From: Acidobacteriota bacterium
GTDB taxonomy: Bacteria; Acidobacteriota; Blastocatellia; Pyrinomonadales; Pyrinomonadaceae
Length of the DNA: 64,000 bases
Assembly: GCA_019639175.1 (NCBI GenBank)
Contig: JAHBSK010000008.1
Span: 124,001 to 188,000, forward strand
Reading direction: 5' to 3'
Of the stretch, positions 54,192 to 63,250 are shown piece after piece; within the stretch, counting starts at the first letter, position 1, and every line of letters starts with the position of its first letter. The position numbers were made by a program, and so were the translations under genes. Under the pieces are notes generated by a model. The model was given only the letters and a program-made list of their open reading frames with translations, made no database searches and was not told where the DNA came from.

Positions 54192-55463
54192 ATGAACGAC
54201 TCCGAACCATTGGCGAACCGGATACGCCCGCAAACGATAGACGATGTCGCGGGCCAGCGTCACCTTGTCGGTGAAGGAAAACCGCTGCGCCTGGCGATAG
54301 AACAGGGCCATATTTTCTCGTTCATCCTGTGGGGAACGCCCGGAACCGGAAAGACAACACTTGCCCGTATTTACGCCAACGCCATCAATGCCGAATTTTA
54401 TGAACTCTCCGCAGTTTCCGCCGGAAAAGACGACATCCGCAAGATCGTCGGCGGGAAACCAGAAAAGGAGAAAGGGAGAAAAGGCGACGCGGAGAAAGTT
54501 GAAATCACAAGCGAGCTTTTTAACTTTGGATCTGACGAGTCTGAGGCTCCTAATGTCGAAGACCAAAGCCCAAAAACCCAAGCCCAAAAACCAAAGGCCG
54601 AAACCCAAAGGCCAAAAGTTCTCTTCCTCGACGAGATACATCGCTTTAACAAGGCCCAGCAGGATTTCCTCTTGCCTTATGTCGAAAGCGGTGAGTTGAT
54701 CTTAATAGGAGCGACGACCGAAAACCCGAGTTTTGAGGTCATTCCGGCTCTGCTTTCGCGTCTGCGCGTTTTTGTCCTTGAGGAATTATCGCCCGAAGAT
54801 ATGGCGGTGATAATCGACCGAACAGGCTTTGATCTGGACACTGACGCCCGCGATTGGCTGATAGAAATGGCAAACGGCGACGCTCGCCAGGCCATTACGA
54901 TGCTGGAAAACACGGCTCAACTCTATGACAAGATAACGGTCGAAACGCTCAAGGAAACGCTGCAGGCAAAATTTCTGCGGTACGACAAAAAAGGCGAGGA
55001 ACACTATAACGTCATAAGCGCGTTCATCAAATCAATGCGTGCCGGCAAACCGGACGCTGCGCTTTATTATCTGGCAAGAATGGTCGAAGCCGGCGAAGAC
55101 CCGAAATTCATCGCTCGCAGAATGGTGATATTTGCTTCCGAGGACATCGGCCTTGCACAGCCGACCGCTCTGGTCGTGGCAAACGAGGTATTCCGAGCAG
55201 TTGAAACCATCGGCCTTCCCGAATGCCTCTTGAATCTCGCCCACGGCACCGCATACCTCGCCAATGCTCCAAAAGACCGCAGCGTGACCAACGCTATCGG
55301 ACAGGCGATGGAAGATGCAAAAAAATTCGGCAATCTGCCCGTCCCGATGCAAATCCGCAACGCCCCGACCAAGCTGATGAAGGAACTCGGCTACGGCCAA
55401 AAAGCCGAAGGCGAATCCGACGACCTGCTGCCTAAAAAACTGACCGGAAAGAAATATTTTTGA
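54192..55463 (+). CDS. rarA: Replication-associated recombination protein A (RarA/MgsA AAA+ ATPase)
   Basis: 423 residues. Walker A GTPGTGKTTLARI (about 50-60), Walker B LFLDEIHRFNKAQQDFLL (about 140-157), sensor GATTENPSFEVIPALLSRL and the C-terminal RarA domain (AEDIGLAQP-type EDIGLAQPTALVVANEVF). It acts at stalled forks and is related to clamp loaders. Between the ATP loop helix and Walker B is a low-complexity insert of about 44 extra residues (about 91-141, with PKTQAQKPKAETQRPK) encoded by A-rich repeat-like DNA (54461-54618). The frame is kept, so the protein may still be functional. It is followed by a bidirectional terminator at 55521. Confidence 0.93.
   Translation: MNDSEPLANRIRPQTIDDVAGQRHLVGEGKPLRLAIEQGHIFSFILWGTPGTGKTTLARIYANAINAEFYELSAVSAGKDDIRKIVGGKPEKEKGRKGDAEKVEITSELFNFGSDESEAPNVEDQSPKTQAQKPKAETQRPKVLFLDEIHRFNKAQQDFLLPYVESGELILIGATTENPSFEVIPALLSRLRVFVLEELSPEDMAVIIDRTGFDLDTDARDWLIEMANGDARQAITMLENTAQLYDKITVETLKETLQAKFLRYDKKGEEHYNVISAFIKSMRAGKPDAALYYLARMVEAGEDPKFIARRMVIFASEDIGLAQPTALVVANEVFRAVETIGLPECLLNLAHGTAYLANAPKDRSVTNAIGQAMEDAKKFGNLPVPMQIRNAPTKLMKELGYGQKAEGESDDLLPKKLTGKKYF
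54561..54618 (+). repeat. Heptamer-like repeat inside rarA
   Basis: Seven- to eight-base units of the GACCAAAG / CCCAAAAA / CCAAAGGC kind, the same character as the intergenic array A. It encodes the Lys/Gln/Pro-rich insert of RarA. Confidence 0.7.
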
Positions 55464-55520
55464 GAGATTTCTGTTGTATCCGGCTGCCGCCAATGCACAC
55501 ATTCGGCGTCATTGATCTCC

Positions 55521-55566
55521 AAACAAAAAAGCTGCCCGAAAATGATCTTCGGACAGCTTTTTGTTT
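55521..55566. terminator. Bidirectional terminator between rarA and tRNA-Phe
   Basis: AAAAAAGCTG-C-CCGAA pairs with TTCGG-A-CAGCTTTTT around AATGATC. Both arms carry A/T runs, so it can serve the rightward rarA and the leftward tRNA. Confidence 0.85.
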
Positions 55567-55575
55567 CTATATGTG

Positions 55576-55651
<76 letters not shown>

Positions 55652-55858
55652 GGTTGCCGTGCTTGCACGACGACGAAACCATAAGTTTACGTAAGGTTAA
55701 TTGTGCTGTCAACTTACGGACGCGGGTGCGGGCCGGGAAAGTTGAGCTTTGATGAACCGCATTGCTTTGACAACAAAATTGACCGCTTTATAATTGGTTC
55801 TCATGTGCCGGAAAACATCTGAGCCGAACCGGCTGCTTTCAATGGAGTTTTGTAAATA

Positions 55859-56266
55859 ATGAAAAATATCGCGCTTTTATTTGTTTTTCTCGCTGCGGGC
55901 TTGGCCGTAGGATGTGGTGACGCCGGACAGTCGCAAAACCAGAACGGTGTCGGGAACGGTGTAAGCAACATCGCCAAAGAAGACCTTCCGCCCGGCCTCA
56001 GCGGCGAACCGATCAAGCCGACAGGCGAATCGACACCGGGAATTCCGCCTGAGGGTGAGGCAAACAAAGTCCCTGTCGGGGCAACACCGACACCCGGAAT
56101 CCCAGACGAGGCAAACATCGGCAAACCGCTGCCTCGCGGAGCAACGCCTACACCGGGAATACCTTCGGAAGAGGAGCAGAAACGCCAGAGAGAGCAAAAG
56201 CTGCCGGAAAACGTCAGGCCGGGGAAAACGCGGGCTGAGGCTCCACCAAAACCGAAAAGGCCGTGA
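55859..56266 (+). CDS. Proline-rich lipoprotein of unknown function
   Basis: 135 residues. Lipobox LAVGC (about residues 15-19). The mature part is low-complexity and holds repeats of GATPTPGIP (two copies, about 75 and 95) and related TPGIPPEG, ending in a basic, Pro/Lys-rich tail (APPKPKRP). Probably an unstructured envelope lipoprotein that may reach through or bind the cell wall. A bidirectional terminator follows at 56296. Confidence 0.7.
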   Translation: MKNIALLFVFLAAGLAVGCGDAGQSQNQNGVGNGVSNIAKEDLPPGLSGEPIKPTGESTPGIPPEGEANKVPVGATPTPGIPDEANIGKPLPRGATPTPGIPSEEEQKRQREQKLPENVRPGKTRAEAPPKPKRP

Positions 56267-56295
56267 TCAAATAACCTGACAACAAGATAAAAAAC

Positions 56296-56330
56296 AGACG
56301 GCGGACATCATTGCTCGCCGTCTATTCTTT
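56296..56330. terminator. Bidirectional terminator between the lipoprotein and recA genes
   Basis: AGACGGCG (56296-56303) pairs with CGCCGTCT (56316-56323). The right side ends ATTCTTTT; on the minus strand the stem is followed by GTTTTTTAT, so it serves both convergent genes. Confidence 0.85.
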
Positions 56331-56345
56331 TACTTTACGATCATT

Positions 56346-57356
56346 TTATGCCGGCGCGGCCTCGGCCTTTGCAAACCCCAGAACGCCCTTAACCTCGTCC
56401 TCTATCCGGTCACGAAGGTCGGTGTTTTCCTTGAGCATGTTCTTCACGTTCTCACGTCCCTGCCCAAGGCGTTCGCCTTTGTAGGAAAACCACGCACCGC
56501 TTTTTTCCACCACATTCCGAGCCGTTGCCAGATCTATCAGATCGCCTTCGCGTGAGATGCCCTCGCCGTACATGATGTCAAATTCCGTTTCACGGAAAGG
56601 CGGAGCGCATTTGTTTTTCACCACCTTTACGCGTGTGCGGTTGCCGACGACCCTGTCGCCGTCCTTTATCGCCCCGATGCGGCGGATGTCCAGCCTGACG
56701 CTGGCGTAAAACTTCAGGGCCTTGCCGCCCGTGGTCGTTTCCGGCGAACCAAAGAAAACCCCGATCTTTTCACGAAGCTGATTGATGAAGATGAACGTCG
56801 TCCGCGAATTGGCAACGATAGCCGTTATCTTTCTCAGGGCTTGCGACATCAGGCGAGCCTGCAAACCCGGCAGCGAATCGCCCATCTCACCATCAAGTTC
56901 CGCCCTCGGCACCAGTGCCGCGACCGAGTCGATCACGATGACATCGACGCTGTTTGACCGCACAAGCGTTTCCGCTATTTCCAATGCCTGTTCACCCGAA
57001 TCCGGCTGTGAGATCAGCATATCGTTTATATTGACGCCCAATTTTTCCGCGTATTCCGGGTCCATTGCGTGTTCGGCGTCAATATACGCCGCCACGCCGC
57101 CGCCTTTTTGCGCCGATGCCACGACCTGAAGCGCCAGCGTCGTCTTGCCCGAACTTTCCGGCCCGTAAACCTCAATGATACGGCCGCGCGGAAAACCGCC
57201 GACACCTATCGCCGCATCAAGGCTGAGGCAGTTCGTTGAGATGGCTCCGGCTTCCTCGTGCGGCCTTTCGCCCAAACGCATTATCGAGCCTTTTCCGAAT
57301 TTCTTCTCTATCTGGAGCAGGGCGGATTCAATTGCTTTGCTTTTGTCAATACTCAT
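56346..57356 (-). CDS. recA: Recombinase A
   Basis: 336 residues. Walker [13 protein letters not shown] (about 66-77), [33 protein letters not shown] (Walker B and L1 region), [10 protein letters not shown] and the L2 loop [20 protein letters not shown] are all present. It forms filaments on single-stranded DNA for homologous pairing and activates LexA self-cleavage. It has the normal core but a short C-terminal tail (E. coli RecA has 353 residues). No recX or lexA is adjacent. The upstream region carries an inverted repeat (57427-57471) that could be an operator. Confidence 0.98.
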   Translation of the reverse strand: MSIDKSKAIESALLQIEKKFGKGSIMRLGERPHEEAGAISTNCLSLDAAIGVGGFPRGRIIEVYGPESSGKTTLALQVVASAQKGGGVAAYIDAEHAMDPEYAEKLGVNINDMLISQPDSGEQALEIAETLVRSNSVDVIVIDSVAALVPRAELDGEMGDSLPGLQARLMSQALRKITAIVANSRTTFIFINQLREKIGVFFGSPETTTGGKALKFYASVRLDIRRIGAIKDGDRVVGNRTRVKVVKNKCAPPFRETEFDIMYGEGISREGDLIDLATARNVVEKSGAWFSYKGERLGQGRENVKNMLKENTDLRDRIEDEVKGVLGFAKAEAAPA

Positions 57357-57801
57357 TTATGGTTCTCCGTTGTGGTCTTTGGTTTGGTTGCGTCAGGTGT
57401 TCAAATGCCGGACCCGTTTTGCAAAATTGCACGATACATCGCTAACGCAATACAATGTATCACACGTGCAACGCTTTTACCAACTGTCATTGATCTGATT
57501 CTCACGAATTTACTCGAAATTTGCTGTCAGGGCAAGCCCGGCATGGGCGACAGTGGGAAACAGCGTGGTCGGCTTTGCATTTTGGAGTGAAACGGAACGA
57601 TCCTTTTCCCCGCAACCGACATCAAAGACCGGATAGTTGATAACCAAAAATATGTAAAGGCAGACGGAATGGAATATCTTTTGTCTGATGAACAAAAGAA
57701 TGTTTGTTCTCGTAAACTTATACAATATAATACAGGCTTTGACCTTGACGGGCCTGATACTTTCTTGAAATGTCGGTAACGGATAGGCGGCAAAACATTT
57801 T
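57357..57801. other. Divergent intergenic region between recA and a kinase gene
   Basis: 445 bases. The most notable feature is an interrupted inverted repeat: TTGCACGATACAT (57427-57439) and ATGTATC-acac-GTGCAA (57455-57471), with a 15-base centre, 71-115 bases upstream of recA. The remainder holds no convincing gene. A short stretch near 57530-57600 could be the remnant of another repeat, but I cannot show it. Confidence 0.5.
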
Positions 57802-60111
57802 ATGGCAACCAGTGCGTTCATAGGACAAACGCTTGACGACAAATATCTGATCGAACGCGAGCTGGGACGCGGCGGCATGGGAACGGTGTATTTGGCGACC
57901 CATCTGGGAACCGAACGTCCGGTCGCGGTAAAGATAGTTGCGCCGCAATTCATGAAACGGCCGGAATTCGTCGAACGCTTTCGCCGCGAGGCTCGTGCCG
58001 CGGGCCGGCTCCGGCATCCTAACGTCGTTGATGTGACCGATTTTGGCTTTGCCGAAACGAGCGAAGGCAGGGTCGCATATCTGGTGATGGAGTATCTGGA
58101 CGGCTGTACGCTGGGCGAGATCCTCGAAGAAGAAAAGAATCTGCCGATAAGCTGGACGCTCGATATTCTTGAGCAGATATGCTCGGCGGTCGAAGCCGCC
58201 CACAATGAGGGAATAATTCACCGCGACCTGAAACCGGACAACATCTGGCTGGAACCGAACATGCGCGGCGGCTACACCGTCAAGGTGCTTGATTTCGGCA
58301 TCGCCAAGCTGGAAGCCGACCATGGACAGGATCATAACGGCGTTTCAGAACCGAGGACATCGGTCCCGACGCAACTGCTCGGGCCAAAGCTGACCGTGAG
58401 CGGAATGGCCGAGGAAAGAACGCATCATGATGACGGCGTTGCCGCGACAATGATGCTGGAAAATCCCGCCGCAAACATCACGCGTCCCATTGCGGACATA
58501 ACTGAAAATGAGACCATGATCCAGGTCCAGCCTGACGGTGACTCACATGGCATACAGAAGAGTGTGGCCGGCGAGGACGAAGGCACGCGCCTTTTTTCGG
58601 AACAACCTGACACTGACTCGGCATCGCTTTTGAAAGCGACTGCACGCGGCGATCTTGGCGACCTGACGCGTGTCGGAGCAGTTCTCGGCACACCGCTCTA
58701 TATGTCGCCTGAACAGTGCCGCGGCGACAGGCTGGATTCCAGATCGGATATTTACAGCATCGGCGTCATTGCTTACCAGATGATCTCCGGCAGCCCGCCA
58801 TTTACCGGAGATTTTACATCGGTGATGGAATCTCATCGTGAAAATCCCGCTCCGCCGCTTGTCACAAAAGGCGTCAGAAAAAAGCTGAGAAAAGTGATCG
58901 CATCATCTCTGGAAAAAGATCCGGCGGATCGTCCGCAGTCTTGCGTGGCTTTTGCCAGCCTGCTGCGTTCGCGGTCAGAGGGCGTGTTCGGCATACTGCG
59001 GCGTTCGGGGATGATCTATACGGCCCACATGCCGAAATTCCTGAAACTTTCGGCCCTGTTCCATGCTCCGGTGATACTCCTTCTGTTCGTTATCATTATC
59101 CTGAGCCTGCTATCGGCCGGAGGATATGTGGACAGAGGCGTTTCGTCTTTCGGGATCGGCCTGACAGGCGTTCTCTACACGGCAGTCACGGCGCTGTGCG
59201 TCAGTCTCATAACCGGAACGATCACCTGGATAGTCATTCATTCGCTTGCAGTTCCGCTGCGTCCCATACGGCTTCGCGATTCGCTGCGTGAGGCTCGGAG
59301 CAAACTCAAGACCTTTGCCGGAGCCGGGCTGATTAACATTATCCTGTCCATTGGCGGGGCCGCTCTGGTCGGCGTTGTGATATTCGTACTGGCGATGACG
59401 ATAGGGTGGCTTTTGATCAGCGTCGAGGCCGGAGCGGTCGCGGGAATTGTCCTTGCCGGAACGCTGGGCAGCCTGACGTTCTTTGGGATAAGCATTTTTC
59501 TGATGCTTTCTGTTCCGTCCGTGATGATGGAAAATCTCGGCGTTTTTGGCGGCATTCGCCGGTCGCTGGAGTTGGTAAGGCGTTCGATCTTAACATCGAT
59601 CGGCGTTTACGCTATCATGTTGCTGATACCGCTGATCCTTGCGTTTGTGATGTCGCTGTTCATAAATCTCATCGCGCGCGAGGTTGACCGGAGCGTGCAA
59701 CGCACAAGTGTTGCCGCCCAGACGCAGGAAGAGGCCAAAGCCACGGATAACGACGCTGAAAAGGATGAACGCAGTTTTTCGATAAATCTGAGCACGCGCG
59801 ACGCAGTGCCGGTAAAGATCACGGACACCGAAACGGAAAAGGCCGACAACACCGCAAAGAATGTCATCATAGAAACGATCACGCAGATACTGGTGATACC
59901 GCTCCAGATACTATCGACATCCTTTACGGCGATCTTCGTCGCGCTTCTTTATCTGAAGACCCGGCAGGCAGGCGGCGAACCGCTGCAGGACCTTTTCTTC
60001 AAATTTGAGGAAAGCGACAAGCCGCGAAAGAAATGGCAGGAACGGGTTCGTCAGGGCCTTATCCGTTCGGGCCGCATTTCCGGATCCGGCATAAGGTCCG
60101 GACCAGGCTGA
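57802..60111 (+). CDS. Transmembrane Ser/Thr protein kinase with insertion in the activation segment
   Basis: 769 residues. The kinase N-lobe has ELGRGGMGTVYLATH and AVKIVAP; the loop IHRDLKPDNIWLE and VLDFGIAKLE (about 160) follow. The GTPLYMSPEQ motif that normally comes about 20 residues later appears only near 297. The roughly 110-residue insert (about 170-290) is acidic and Thr/Ser-rich. After the kinase (to about 395) come six or seven membrane helices (about 410-700, with ILLLFVIIILSLLSAGG and LISVEAGAVAGIVLAGTLG), with no extracytoplasmic sensor repeat. The VWFA gene begins eight bases after its stop. Confidence 0.93.
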   Translation: MATSAFIGQTLDDKYLIERELGRGGMGTVYLATHLGTERPVAVKIVAPQFMKRPEFVERFRREARAAGRLRHPNVVDVTDFGFAETSEGRVAYLVMEYLDGCTLGEILEEEKNLPISWTLDILEQICSAVEAAHNEGIIHRDLKPDNIWLEPNMRGGYTVKVLDFGIAKLEADHGQDHNGVSEPRTSVPTQLLGPKLTVSGMAEERTHHDDGVAATMMLENPAANITRPIADITENETMIQVQPDGDSHGIQKSVAGEDEGTRLFSEQPDTDSASLLKATARGDLGDLTRVGAVLGTPLYMSPEQCRGDRLDSRSDIYSIGVIAYQMISGSPPFTGDFTSVMESHRENPAPPLVTKGVRKKLRKVIASSLEKDPADRPQSCVAFASLLRSRSEGVFGILRRSGMIYTAHMPKFLKLSALFHAPVILLLFVIIILSLLSAGGYVDRGVSSFGIGLTGVLYTAVTALCVSLITGTITWIVIHSLAVPLRPIRLRDSLREARSKLKTFAGAGLINIILSIGGAALVGVVIFVLAMTIGWLLISVEAGAVAGIVLAGTLGSLTFFGISIFLMLSVPSVMMENLGVFGGIRRSLELVRRSILTSIGVYAIMLLIPLILAFVMSLFINLIAREVDRSVQRTSVAAQTQEEAKATDNDAEKDERSFSINLSTRDAVPVKITDTETEKADNTAKNVIIETITQILVIPLQILSTSFTAIFVALLYLKTRQAGGEPLQDLFFKFEESDKPRKKWQERVRQGLIRSGRISGSGIRSGPG

Positions 60112-60119
60112 CAATACCA

Positions 60120-61832
60120 ATGCGTCAAATAAGGATGAAAACGATAACGAGCCTGGCCGTTGCGATGATGTTTTTCGCGTCATACGCCATCGGCCAGGAG
60201 ATACCCTATTCGGGTGAGGTCATCGAAATAGAGAACAGCTTTGGACGGATAGACGCTGCCGAAAACGAGAGCGAGGATATGGTGCGGATCGAAACAGCGG
60301 CCGGATCGCTCACCGACAGTCGGATCTCCGCACAAAAAATAGGCAGCCGCATACGCATAACCGTAACGCCGAATGCCGGGAACGAGCGTGTTGATATTTC
60401 CGTGAAGGTTCCGGCACGCTCAAAGATAAAGGCCGTAACAGCCGAGGGCGAGATACGCATTAGCGGAAATCTTGCTTTGATCGATGCCCGCAGCAATACC
60501 GGAACGATCTCAATGGACACACCTGACACCGACGTCAAATATGATCTGAAATGGACGGCGTCGCGGCCAAGATATGTAGCCGATTATGAATTGGCTAAGG
60601 TGCGTGAACGTTCGGGCGGACGCTTTGAGATAAAAGGCCGGTATCGCTCGGAAAACGATCCCGAAAGCGTCAACGGTTCCGCCGAAGAAGGCGAAACGCC
60701 TATTGCGAAAAACGTTGAGATAACCGTTTCGACCGCACGCGGAATCGTTCTCCTCAACGTTCCGCCGAATGAGGTGACGAGCGACCTCCGCGAAAGGCCT
60801 CTGACCGAGGCCGCCAAAGCCATTATCCGCAGCGGCGACCGCGTGATGATGGACGCCATTCGCCGTGCCGCTCCGAAATATTTTGGCGATTACGAACGGA
60901 CATTGCCGCCCATAACCAGAACACCACAGCTCACGACAGGCGGCAGGGAAAGGCCCAACGCGTCAGGACGCGTAAAACGAGCCACCGTCACCGTGACCGA
61001 CCTGCGGAACCGGGCAGTTTCCGGCCTTACGGCATCGGATCTTGAGATCACCGAGAACGGACGGCCGCGGCAGATAGTTTCAGTGGAAAAGGTACAGGCT
61101 CCGGTCAACCTTGTGCTGCTTTTGGATGTGTCGGGCAGCATCGAAAATTACGTCACTTTCATAAGAAAAGCAGCCCGTTCGTTCGTCGAAACGGTCGATG
61201 CGGACGACCGCATCTCGATAGTGATCTTTAGCGAAGACGTAAAGGTGCTGGCGAATTTTTCGACCGATAAAACGAGACTGTCCGAAAGCCTCGACACTTT
61301 TGACGCGGGCGGAGCGACGGCATATTACGACGCGCTCGGATTCACCATCGCGGAATCGCTGAGGCCGCTGAAAGGCGAGCGAACGGCAATAGTCGTCCTG
61401 ACCGACGGCGACGACAACCGATCTTTTCTTGCGTTCGATTCACTGATCGGGGCCGTTGAGGAAAGCGGAGCATTGATCTATCCGTTGTATGTCCCAACGG
61501 GCCTGGTGGCAGCGTCTGCTGCAAACGGCCTCGGCGACATCGACCCGCTGCGTAATCGGCATTTGACGCTTACTTCAAAAGCTGACGACGAAGGGCGGCA
61601 TTTGGCAAAGGTTTCGGGCGGTGTCTATTATCCGATCTCGCAGCTTTCGCAGATACAGACGGCCTATGAGGATATTGTCGTCCAGCTGCGCACCGCTTAT
61701 GACATAACCTTTTCATCCGACGCAGCCGAACTCCCCGAAAGTGACTCTCGCCAAGCCTCGCCCCTGCTCCGCATCCGCAGCAAACGCGAAAATACCTTTG
61801 TCCAGATCGGCCCTGTTACCAGAGTTCAGTAA
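60120..61832 (+). CDS. Acidobacterial VWFA-domain secreted protein (TIGR03436-like)
   Basis: 570 residues from ATG 60120 (ATG 60135 also begins a signal peptide, MKTITSLAVAMMFFASYAIG). The first half (about 25-290) is a beta-rich region (AENESEDMVRIETAAGSL, RISGNLALIDARSNTG) that resembles adhesin-like domains. A VWFA domain (about 325-540) has the metal-site motif LDVSGSIEN, TAYYDALGF and LTDGDDN, then a tail. The pattern (NLVLLLDVSGSIENY and VVLTDGDDNRSFL) is the acidobacterial VWFA type. It likely binds a protein or matrix ligand outside the cell. It starts eight bases after the kinase gene, so both are one transcript. Confidence 0.9.
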   Translation: MRQIRMKTITSLAVAMMFFASYAIGQEIPYSGEVIEIENSFGRIDAAENESEDMVRIETAAGSLTDSRISAQKIGSRIRITVTPNAGNERVDISVKVPARSKIKAVTAEGEIRISGNLALIDARSNTGTISMDTPDTDVKYDLKWTASRPRYVADYELAKVRERSGGRFEIKGRYRSENDPESVNGSAEEGETPIAKNVEITVSTARGIVLLNVPPNEVTSDLRERPLTEAAKAIIRSGDRVMMDAIRRAAPKYFGDYERTLPPITRTPQLTTGGRERPNASGRVKRATVTVTDLRNRAVSGLTASDLEITENGRPRQIVSVEKVQAPVNLVLLLDVSGSIENYVTFIRKAARSFVETVDADDRISIVIFSEDVKVLANFSTDKTRLSESLDTFDAGGATAYYDALGFTIAESLRPLKGERTAIVVLTDGDDNRSFLAFDSLIGAVEESGALIYPLYVPTGLVAASAANGLGDIDPLRNRHLTLTSKADDEGRHLAKVSGGVYYPISQLSQIQTAYEDIVVQLRTAYDITFSSDAAELPESDSRQASPLLRIRSKRENTFVQIGPVTRVQ

Positions 61833-61841
61833 GTTCCCTGT

Positions 61842-62300
61842 CTAGCGTTTCCAATAGTTCCTGATCTTCATATCCAGCATCGGAAAAGCGCAGTATTCGA
61901 CCGTGCGGCCGGATTCGCGGAGTTTTTGTACCATCGGGATGGCGGCGTCGGCGTTGCGTGTGTGAACGACGATGGTCGCGGCCCGGTGCAGGTCGCGGCG
62001 GTCATTCAGCCATTCGGCAATGGCGTAGCCTGTGTTGGCGTAATCGTCGTGGTCGTTCGATTCGTAATGATGCGGCAAGAGGTCGTGGTCCAGAAAGATA
62101 GCGTCGTATTTTCCCTTGCCCAAAAGCTCTTTTGCCTCCTGAACCGTGGCGGCGATGTCCAGCGAATCGCCTGCAAATCTTTTCCTGAACCATTTGTGAC
62201 GGCGGGTGTCGTCATCCAAAAGAAAAACGCTTATCGGGGTGCGTTCTGCATAATGGCCTGCCAAACCAAGTTTTATCAATAAGTTGCGAAACAATCCCAT
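61842..62300 (-). CDS. cREC-like receiver-domain protein
   Basis: 152 residues from ATG 62300; a GTG at 62336 is also in frame. The core is receiver-like but not a two-component response regulator: VFLLDDDTRRHKWFRKRFAG (about 24-43), AIFLDHDLLPHHY (about 68-80), TGYAIAEWL (about 90-98) and TIVVHTRNADAA (about 109-120). The LDHDL, TG and VHTRN residues suggest the cyclic-phosphate processing receiver family (cREC), which is thought to act on nucleic-acid end phosphates. This is a family-level guess. It is convergent with the VWFA gene. Confidence 0.65.
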   Translation of the reverse strand: MGLFRNLLIKLGLAGHYAERTPISVFLLDDDTRRHKWFRKRFAGDSLDIAATVQEAKELLGKGKYDAIFLDHDLLPHHYESNDHDDYANTGYAIAEWLNDRRDLHRAATIVVHTRNADAAIPMVQKLRESGRTVEYCAFPMLDMKIRNYWKR

Positions 62301-62445
62301 AAAATAAATTGATCTGTTTAAATATACCACAGACACGGCAAACGGCTACTCGGTTCGCTCCTGTCAATATTCTGATGCTATACTCAAACTTTCGGTCAAC
62401 GATAATTTCGGATCGGTATTCGCACCCTTTAGAAACATCTCCGAT

Positions 62446-63216
62446 ATGGCCCAAAGAGCTAAAAATATCAACACACTTTCACTGGTAACAGAAAGGCCGG
62501 AAACAGAAGCCGCCGACGCAAGCAATGACGTTTGCCAGTTGTGTTTCGGCACGGGAATGGAGATCGTGCCGGGAAAAGGCGCCCGTCCGTGTTCCTGCCG
62601 TGAATCCGACCGTCACGCCAATCCGTTCGAGAAGGTCCGCGTCCCGACTCGTTATATAAAATGCCATTTCAACAGCTATGAACCCGCAACGCCTTCACAG
62701 ACGGCGGCGGTGCGTTACGCAATGCAGTTCGCACAGGAATATCCCGGCGTCGATCGGGGGCTGCTGCTGATGGGTTCGGTCGGCGTCGGCAAAACGCACC
62801 TGGCAGTATCAATTCTCAAGGGCCTGACCGAACGCGGTTTCTCACCGCTCTTTTATGAGTTCGGTTCCCTGCTCAAGGAAATTCAGGACTCGTACAACGC
62901 CTTTACGAACACGTCCGAGCTTGCAGTTCTTTCTCCTGTGCTGAAAGCCGATGTTCTGGTACTGGACGAACTCGGAGCATCAAAACCGACCGATTGGGTC
63001 AGGGACACGATGGCTCACATCATAAATTCGCGTTACAACGACAACAAACTGACGATCTTCACGACAAATTACCTTGATGTTCGTACCGGCACGGAAGAAA
63101 CGCTCGAAGACCGCATCGGCGTAAGGCTCCGTTCGCGGCTTTACGAAATGTGCCGCACTATAATCATCGAAGGCGAAGACCATCGCCGCAGGATGCACTC
63201 GCCGCGCCGAGCCTAA
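62446..63216 (+). CDS. DnaC/IstB-like AAA+ ATPase
   Basis: 256 residues. An N-terminal zinc-ribbon (CQLCFGTGMEIV, PCSCRE, about 26-50) leads into an AAA+ ATPase with Walker A GSVGVGKTHLAV (about 110-120), Walker B DVLVLDELGAS (about 168-178) and the sensor IFTTNYLD. DnaC-type proteins load the replicative helicase; IS21 IstB proteins are related. No transposase gene is beside it, and the zinc ribbon favours the helicase-loader group. It is divergent from the cREC-like gene. Confidence 0.85.
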   Translation: MAQRAKNINTLSLVTERPETEAADASNDVCQLCFGTGMEIVPGKGARPCSCRESDRHANPFEKVRVPTRYIKCHFNSYEPATPSQTAAVRYAMQFAQEYPGVDRGLLLMGSVGVGKTHLAVSILKGLTERGFSPLFYEFGSLLKEIQDSYNAFTNTSELAVLSPVLKADVLVLDELGASKPTDWVRDTMAHIINSRYNDNKLTIFTTNYLDVRTGTEETLEDRIGVRLRSRLYEMCRTIIIEGEDHRRRMHSPRRA

Positions 63217-63250
63217 ACCGACCGCCAATAGCCGCAATTCCCTTTTGCCC

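Noticed and set aside
57510-58205. A 231-codon minus-strand frame crossing the recA-kinase gap and the kinase N-terminus.
   Set aside because: It runs antisense to clear kinase motifs and has a Ser/Arg-rich shadow composition.
62446-63216. DnaC-like gene as part of an IS21 element.
   Set aside because: No IstA-type transposase, no terminal repeats, and the protein has an N-terminal zinc ribbon unlike IstB.
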